Source: Sabellastarte sp. h YS-2021
Lineage: Eukaryota; Annelida; Polychaeta; Sabellida; Sabellidae
Assembly (NCBI GenBank): GCA_964017235.1
Contig: OZ024928.1
Span: 87,043,566-87,107,565, forward strand
DNA: 64,000 nt
Direction of reading: 5' to 3'
Shown: in pieces, positions 57,673-64,000 of the stretch
How positions within the stretch are numbered: position 1 is the first letter of the stretch
How the letters are laid out: each line of letters begins with the position of its first letter
The notes under the pieces: model-generated
What the model was told of the DNA's origin: nothing
Database searches by the model: none
Seen by the model: the letters and a program-made list of their open reading frames with translations, nothing else
Made by a program: the position numbers and the translations under genes

Positions 57673-59091
57673 CCCAGCAGGCAATAGGATATCAAAAAGA
57701 AATCAAAAAGACACTGGGCAAGACATCAGAAACTGATGCTTATTTGAAATTCGAAATGACATCATATGTTAAATGTCAAATAGATCTTTAGTAGCCTAGT
57801 CTATTTGACATCTCGAAAAGCCATAAAAATGACATCTAGTAGCCGATATAAATTTGATAACAGCATAAGACATCAATATGATCACCCAATGTGGACTGAC
57901 ATCGTGTCTATATGACATCAGAAACTGACATCAATTTGATGTACTGATTTAAAAATCTGATTGACATCATTTCACAAGTGCTGAAACCAATTTTCAATAA
58001 TAAAAACTTTGGTTAATAACATTTTGTATTCACAGTTAATATCACATTACGTTGCTTTAACTACCATTTATGTACACTTACCTGACACAGCCTTAAGTGA
58101 TTTCCATGTACTATAAAGATTATTCCATGGGAGAAAATGATTAATGTTCTGTGGCAACCAGTTCAAAAATTTATACCATTTGTAAAGATACAAATTATGG
58201 GTACAAAAGTTTGAATATTAGAAGCCCTTTTTCTGAACTTTTATCTTTATTTATTCAATCTTTGGGTTGGTTGCAAACACTAAAGTATACATTTGTTTAC
58301 AAATCAACATATTACTTGTAAATTTTTGCTGTCACACAGCATTTTAGTTACAATTTTAAACATAATTGTTTTGTCTGTACCAAAACTTAATTATTTTTGT
58401 CAAAGCAACATCACAGAGACTAGAGGCCAAGTTAGTTAGTAGGTTCAGCATCTAATCACAGGTTGTCACCTCTGCCTAGGTTTGCCCCTACTCATGTGAA
58501 AAAGCTGAGGGCCTGTCCTAATATGACCCTGGCTGGTGTACAGGATGCAAAATCCAACTTTGACTTAACACAGACTAGATAAATTATTCAGACTTAAATA
58601 TCACTTAGACATCCATACGATGCATTTGTAATATTCCTAAAAATGATATAATTTTATAGAATACTAATGTTTATCTGATCTCAAATGATATGATGATACT
58701 CCACTTGAAATGTTTTAACAAAGTGACATCATATTAATATCACTAAAATGTCAGAAACAATGCCCGAGTAGAATATCAGGTCACATCATATTATTCGAAC
58801 ATCATATTTTCATCATTTGACATGACTACAAAAAGTCATGTTGGGATGGTGTCAATTTTATGTCATTGAATAGGATAATACAATCACATTAGGTCTGGTT
58901 ATCATTTTGTCATCTAGTTGATATTGTAGGTATGTTATTGACATAAAGTCATGTCATGTCACATAAACTGGATGTCAGATTTGTGTCAGATGACGTGACC
59001 ACCTTAAATCATGTCCGCGTGATAGTTACTTGATGTCATATACTAACATGACCAAAACATGATGTCAAGAATTGGACCTGTGCCTGCTGGG
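57673..59091. mobile_element. MITE of 1.4 kb with perfect 11-bp inverted ends
   Basis: CCCAGCAGGCA at 57673-57683 and its exact inverse TGCCTGCTGGG at 59081-59091. Comparison with the intact neighbouring copy indicates a two-base TT target duplication. The interior near both ends is full of GACATCA/TGATGTC motifs. The middle (57960-58600) contains a tRNA-SINE-like tail around 58440-58570. No transposase frame. Confidence 0.8.
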
Positions 59092-59239
59092 TTAGTTCGT
59101 GACCTTTAGCCAAAGAGAAAAGAAATCTTAGATTTTTAGGGTTATGCGCACCTAATACCAAGGTCATATATATTGCCATGCTGGAGTCATGAACTACAAC
59201 CATCATGGCTCATGTACTTCAGCTGTGGTTTGGTCCTTG

Positions 59240-59400
59240 TATTTGGGTAAATTAGTGGGATTTGCATTTGGGTAAGACACATTCGACTCCCTACATTTGA
59301 CTCCCACTAGTGACAAATTCTGAGGATCTTGCCCCAATATGACCCTAGCTGTTGAACTGGACCTAAAACCCCAACTTTGACTTTCACTTTGAAATATACT
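59240..59400 (+). mobile_element. SINE tail fragment
   Basis: TCTTGCCCCAATATGACCCT and CCCCAACTTTGACTTTCAC match the tail-like segment at 58510-58570 and, weakly, 63320-63385. Head not found. Confidence 0.4.
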
Positions 59401-59586
59401 TCCTGAGACCTCTCACGAGATGCATTACAATATATACACACATGGGAAAAGTGATGGGGTGTGGGGGTGGGATGGTTGTGCAGGGCAGACTGTTCCTCAA
59501 TGTGTTCTACCGAGATACAAGATCTCTGCTTGGAGCCATAAGGACTAGGCCATCAAGTGGGAATCAAATACGTACATATATTTATT

Positions 59587-59830
59587 AAGCTTGAGCTCTA
59601 GCATGGCTTGCGCTTCTAGAAATCGCTCCTTTTTTACTTTATTTTTTTTGTCTCTGGACTTTCATGAATTGTGGTGTAGTGTGTGATGAGTACCTGTTTC
59701 ATCACTAAAGTTAAGCAGCATTGGGCTACGTGGGTACTTGGATGGGTGACTGCCTCAGTGCAACACTCATTTCTCTGATAGCCTTGCGGCTTGTGCTAGT
59801 AGACCAAAACCCCTTTCGGCCTTGTTTATT
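59587..59830 (+). mobile_element. 5S-rRNA-derived SINE, best copy
   Basis: Contains the 5S rRNA internal promoter: box A GTTAAGCAGCATTGGGC and box C TACTTGGATGGGTGAC (59710-59752). A GAGCTCTAGC...GCGCTTCTAGA head precedes it, and a tail with ACCAAAACCCCTTTCGG follows. A real 5S gene would lack this head and tail. A minus-strand tRNA SINE follows directly. Confidence 0.8.
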
Positions 59831-59859
59831 TGGTGTTTTATGTCACGCCCACTATGTTA

Positions 59860-60040
59860 TTGGTTATATTGTGATGGGTAGTTGGACGGGTAGAGGAAAT
59901 CAGCACATACAGTTGGTCAAGGTTCTGTACTGTAAACTGCCGACCAATGGCAAGCAAGCTATCAGCTTTCTCACATGAGGTCAGGCCGGGATTCAAACTC
60001 AGAGATGGGAGGTGAATGTGATGTACTGATACAACTGTAA
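59860..60040 (-). mobile_element. tRNA-derived SINE, family of 23841, truncated
   Basis: The reverse strand shares TGAGTTTGAATCCCGGCC, CATGTGAGAAAGCTGATAG, TGGCAGTTTACAGTACAGAA and TTGACCAACTGTATGTGCTG with 23841-24073; the 5' head is missing. Confidence 0.7.
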
Positions 60041-60689
60041 GGAAAGGCGTGACCCGGGCATATCTAGTCCTATCCAATAAAATATCCTCATATATGTGCC
60101 CTCAATAAACTAAAGTCAATGTTGAAAAAAATATTAAAGTTGGTCCAAAGATAAGGAAGGTCCTTTCATTTTAAATTTCATGTTTAAATGTTTTAAATTT
60201 ATATACTAACCATACCTACAGATCTGGTGAAAGTTGGAGAATAAGTGTAAACTGCCACCAGCTTCTTGCACCCTATTTGTCTTTGTGCTCGATCTACCTA
60301 TATTTTCAAGAATCTTTTTGCGAGGATTATGTATCAGAACATATATATTTACACAAATATTACTGAGTTGTTTTGCTTGGCTCATAGCTCAATAAATGAG
60401 AAGACATGAAGATGTTCAAAATAAGGAAAATTTATGACGTATATCTTGACTACATGACTGCATGACTACAATTCATGACTACATGAATTTTTAGGTTTGT
60501 ACACAGGTACAGATAATATTTAGCTTAGTTTTTGTCTTTTTTCTGAAATATGAAGCATGACACCTATAGGAAGGAACATACAATAGGAATAAAGCTGAGC
60601 TTCCTTAGGCTCAAACATATTACAAATATTTAAGTTTAACATATTAGGCCCAGTTTACAGAAGTCAAATATAGATGAACGGATAAGGGA

Positions 60690-60800
60690 TATCTCCAGTT
60701 GGACAATTCTAATTCTAGTAGTACTTTTATAGCGCTTAATCTTCATCTATGGACAGACTCTAAAGCGCATAATGCCAGAAATCAGAGATCATAATCGTTA
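60690..60800. repeat. Interspersed repeat with TTTATAGCGCTTAA
   Basis: GTACTTTTATAGCGCTTAAT, then ACAGACTCTAAAGCGCATAA, then CAGAGATCATAATC. A relative at 54685-54785 has the same order. No inverted ends seen. Confidence 0.5.
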
Positions 60801-61322
60801 AATGAGAAATATTGCAGGGGTCGACACCATGGAGAAAGAAGGCAAGAAAGTGGTTGATTTTGTCTTTTCTAACATCAAGTAGTAAGGTCCAAAGAGAATA
60901 TTTAATATGACAGAAAGTATAGCTACTTCAGTGAACCACGAACTTCTGCAACTTTTATGGAATATCAAGCAGTTGATACGCATTGATGGAGAAACATAGT
61001 ACAGTGGAGCTGCAAACCAGTGGTTCGGAATAAGGGGACAGCCCACACGAGAAAAAACCACACAGCAAAGAGAAAAATGTAAACCAATTGATATTATAAG
61101 TCACCACATAATTGAGAGAATCAATCATGTACAGGTGAAACATAATCTCGTTATTAGATAATTAACTAGAAACTATTTCGAGAGCCCAGACATCCACCAA
61201 GGTAGCCAAGTATTCCATTAATAGGTTAATTACCTAGAAAATATCCAATCTAGGTTATAAATTAAGTCTTTGCGATCTATATCAGTATTTTATATTTAAT
61301 TTATACATTCCATGCCTTGGGT

Positions 61323-61462
61323 CATTGAATGTACACATTCAATGATTTTAGCCATTGAATCTACACATTCCACAGCTCAGCCATTGAATGTATACATTCA
61401 ATGATTTACCTATTGAATGTACACATACAATAGCTTGACCCATTGAATGTATACATTCAATG
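61323..61462. repeat. Array of five 22-bp palindromes, period about 29.5 bp
   Basis: Copies begin at 61323, 61353, 61382, 61411 and 61441. The copies at 61382 and 61441 are perfect palindromes: CATTGAATGTA followed by its exact inverse. The others have one to four changes. Spacers are 7-8 bases and dissimilar. A partial sixth site follows near 61470. Confidence 0.85.
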
Positions 61463-61499
61463 GTTATCCACATTCAATACAACATATGCATCATAAGTT

Positions 61500-63200
61500 A
61501 TTAAAAGAGACTTTCTTGTAATTGAGAAATATACCCCTTAATGGCAAGACAGACTTTCTGAAGTTTGACTCCTTTAGGTTCCCGAAGGGGTATTCTAAAA
61601 TATGTCACAAATAAAGCAAAAACTGAACAAAATATTAAACTCGGGCATCCTATGAGTGCGTACACAGTTGGAATATATTTCTTTACCCATCTATTAACAA
61701 GATGATTGTAATAAAAACATTTAACATGTTGAACATTTGAAATACAAATACTGGTGATATATAAACGATTGTTCTTTTTCTGATATGGTATACTTTCTTA
61801 ATGCACCAAAACCTTTTCAAACATGGATACAACGGATGTGTATTCTTAAAATATTCCTACTCAACATTAGCCCACAAATCAGAGATTGTGTCGTAGTAGT
61901 ATGTTGGAGTTAAGACCAGTTATGTACATGCACATCATGCACACTGATTTTGTTTCCTCATTACAGAGAAACTCTAGCCTTAAGCAAGGCTACTGATTAG
62001 GGGCGGGGGAGTAATGCTGCATACCTAAGTAACAGTCCGCGAGTGGAGATTTACCCTTATGACCCACCCACACTAAAGGTGATATTACCTACGTTTATAG
62101 ACATTTTATATAACTTCTCGTTCCTCCATGCACTGTCACAGTTCTGTCAGTAAACTTTGCATACTGTTGTTTTCTCTGCTTTCTGTGGTCACACATAGGG
62201 ATGTTTTAAACTGTTCAAAATTTCGCCATACTATATACAGTATTAAATTATGTAATTCTCCTTTCATATTGCAAGCAGTATACCCACAGTAAGAAGTTTT
62301 ACCCGGCGGCAGAACCACCTCCCAGGATGCCTAATATCTTCTCAGATTTGATATACCCAGCTGTGGTTACTGGGATGTCACGGCGGTGTCTGCAGTACGT
62401 AGTCAGTGAAGGATGGCAATGCAACATCCTTTGAAATTTGTGACTCGTTCTTGCTTCGGAATCAGGTGTTCATTCAATGGCTATATAAGGTGAGAGAAGG
62501 TAATAAAGGTTGTCTCTCGGTGATGGACGTTTGTACCACGGGGTAAATGATAAATGCACAGCATCCTGTTATTGCAACTGTTCTGCTTCCGCCCAATTCT
62601 GTGTTATTGTACCTTTTTTTCTGTATCTCCAGCAAATATGTATGTGTGCTATAACAATACTACATATATTTACAGAATCTTTGCAGTATTTTGACTGTAT
62701 TAATCAGCCGACATTTGTCTCTCCAATTCGGAAACTTTTCTGTAGCTAAACTGTAGCTAGAGGTGTGTTGCTGGGTGTCACAGTTGGTGCAACGTCCTGG
62801 CTTCTCTTTTTCCTGCTGTCTATAGCTTCCAAAAAGTACCACCTTTAGTATACCTGGGATAACAATCACTAGGCTATGGCCTCTGTGATCCTGGATTTGG
62901 ATACAGATCTTGACAAGAAGTGGAATAGCCTTACATGATCTTAACTTATAAAAAGGCCATAAACCCCCCAATACTGATTTACACCAAAATGAAACAGACA
63001 GAGCGGGGAGGTGTCATATGTAAAATGTCAAATTCGTGTAAGCACTAATGAACTGTAAGTACGTTGTTGTAAAGAAGTAATAAGGAATCTATTGATGGAC
63101 CATTTGCCCAATTAAGAGCACAGGTTGACAACATTTGTGACCCCATATAAAACATAATGGAAAGAAATGCTTAGCTTCTTAAATACCATTTTTTCTATTG
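61500..63200. other. Right-end DNA with no recognised gene
   Basis: It contains relatively little repeat sequence. Frames up to 103 codons (62660-62971 minus) show no recognisable domain. An undetected exon of a neighbouring gene is possible but unsupported. Confidence 0.4.
62478..62520 (+). promoter_or_regulatory. TATA-like element (weak)
   Basis: GGCTATATAAGG at about 62478-62490 is a good TATA match, in the least repeat-like stretch of the right end. No gene is seen downstream in the window, so this is a bare motif. Confidence 0.15.
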
Positions 63201-63204
63201 ACTT

Positions 63205-63390
63205 TTAGGAGGCCTCAGAGCCCAAGTGGTTAACATGGTTGGCATTTAATTGTGATATGTTTCCCCTCTGTGGTGGTAAGTTCGAGTACAGCCCATGGCA
63301 TCATTTGGAATGAACTGAGGGCCTTTACTGAGATGACCTTATTTATTACAAGGGATGTAATACACCTACCTTTGACCTTCGGTTGTTTTA
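63205..63390 (+). mobile_element. tRNA-derived SINE
   Basis: AGCCCAAGTGGTTAAC (A-box-like) and AAGTTCGAGTACAGCC (B-box-like), then a tail related to 59240-59400 ending near CTACCTTTGACCTTCGG. Confidence 0.55.
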
Positions 63391-63551
63391 ATATATTCTA
63401 CACAGTTTATAAGTTTACCATATCAAACTCTTTTAGTTACATACGAGTGCACAATATTTAAATTGTCGGAATGTTTTTTTATGGCATTTTGTGTGTTTTT
63501 TTGGTAGTATCCATAAGGTTGAAAAGTAGGAATCTGTACATATAGTTTTTA

Positions 63552-63755
63552 AGGATGAGCTCTAGTGAGGCTCGGGCTTCTAGAGACCAGTTTTTTTGTC
63601 TATGGACTTTCATGAAGCATGATCAATTCCTGTCTCATCACTGAAGTTACGCATCAATTAGCTACATTATTACTTGGATTGGTGGTCTCCTCAGTGCAGT
63701 ACTCGTGTCTCTGATGGGTAGTAGACCAAAACCCCTTTCGGTCTTGTTCTATACA
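63552..63755 (+). mobile_element. 5S-rRNA-derived SINE, second plus-strand copy
   Basis: Same plan as 59587-59830: GAGCTCTAGTGAGGCTCGGG head, TGGACTTTCATGAA, diverged 5S promoter (TCACTGAAGTTACGCATC, TTACTTGGATTGGTGG), and ACCAAAACCCCTTTCGGTC tail. Confidence 0.75.
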
Positions 63756-63774
63756 CATATGAAAAAATAAAATC

Positions 63775-63885
63775 CTCAGAGAAACCCACGTATTGCTATC
63801 AGCTGGATTTGAACTCACAACCACAGTGGTGAGAGCTTATGCCTAACTGGTGGACGACTCAACAACCGAAGCTTCTGTTAAAATA
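63775..63885 (-). mobile_element. tRNA-derived SINE-like sequence
   Basis: The reverse strand has GTCCACCAGTTAGGCATAAG (A-box region) and TGTGAGTTCAAATCCAGC (B-box-like). Body runs left; ends not defined. Confidence 0.45.
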
Positions 63886-64000
63886 GCAAAATAAAACTAC
63901 AACATAATGAAGAGTTAGCTGGTTGTTAATATTGACTTTTCTGTACCTTTTTACTTGTTTACAGTGTCTGTAATGTCATGTGCTCTATGGACGCTATTTT

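Noticed and set aside
59691-59800. Functional 5S rRNA gene
   Set aside because: The match is limited to the promoter region, is diverged, and is embedded in a repeated head and tail shared with two other copies.
61323-61462. CRISPR-like array
   Set aside because: Spacers are only 7-8 bases, repeats are full palindromes, and the surroundings are animal DNA without cas genes.
62660-62971. 103-codon open frame on the minus strand
   Set aside because: No recognisable motif and no splice or promoter support; kept only as a note because the region has few repeats.

Overview
The window is animal nuclear DNA: AT-rich, with spliced genes, GT-AG introns of 0.4 to 6 kb, many short interspersed repeats and almost no long open frames. 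The repeat types (tRNA-derived SINEs, 5S-rRNA-derived SINEs, many MITEs and the minisatellites built on AGGTCA) suggest a marine lophotrochozoan, most likely a mollusc. That assignment is inference.

Two protein-coding genes are supported, both on the minus strand, and both encode Rab-family small GTPases with the same intron positions and phases. Gene A (52887 to 42045, six coding exons) is complete. It encodes one 232-residue Rab27-like GTPase ending in Cys-Arg-Cys, a prenylation signal. Gene B (23773 leftwards past the window edge) is the striking object. It starts like a normal Rab, but the exon that should carry the tail and stop codon instead runs through an acidic linker into the start of another Rab domain. 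This happens three times. The window therefore holds one reading frame of at least 787 codons with three complete GTPase domains and the first part of a fourth: a 'poly-Rab' protein with a 237-residue period. The fourth domain's remaining exons lie beyond base 1.

Layout. 1-5.6 kb: an older, diverged fourth module (exon 3 at 721-791) inside a repeat-rich 5.6-kb intron. About 5.58-17.52 kb: three direct tandem units (about 3.86, 4.045 and 4.04 kb); units 2 and 3 are almost identical even in introns. 17.5-23.8 kb: the non-amplified 5' part of gene B (exons 1 and 2 of domain 1, a tRNA-SINE, an 8-unit minisatellite). 23.8-42 kb: no coding sequence seen apart from possible leader exons, with SINEs, a GC-rich MITE pair, palindromic minisatellites and several TIR elements. 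42-53 kb: gene A, with a degenerate LINE in its large intron 3. 53-64 kb: no gene recognised, with MITEs, SINEs (including two 5S-derived ones), an array of 22-bp palindromes and a possible leader exon of gene A.

How it fits together: gene A looks like the single-domain prototype. Gene B looks like a tandem array of such genes whose last and first coding exons have fused, followed by recent amplification of a roughly 4-kb module. Each module begins and ends in intron phase 1, so modules can be gained, lost or skipped without breaking the frame.
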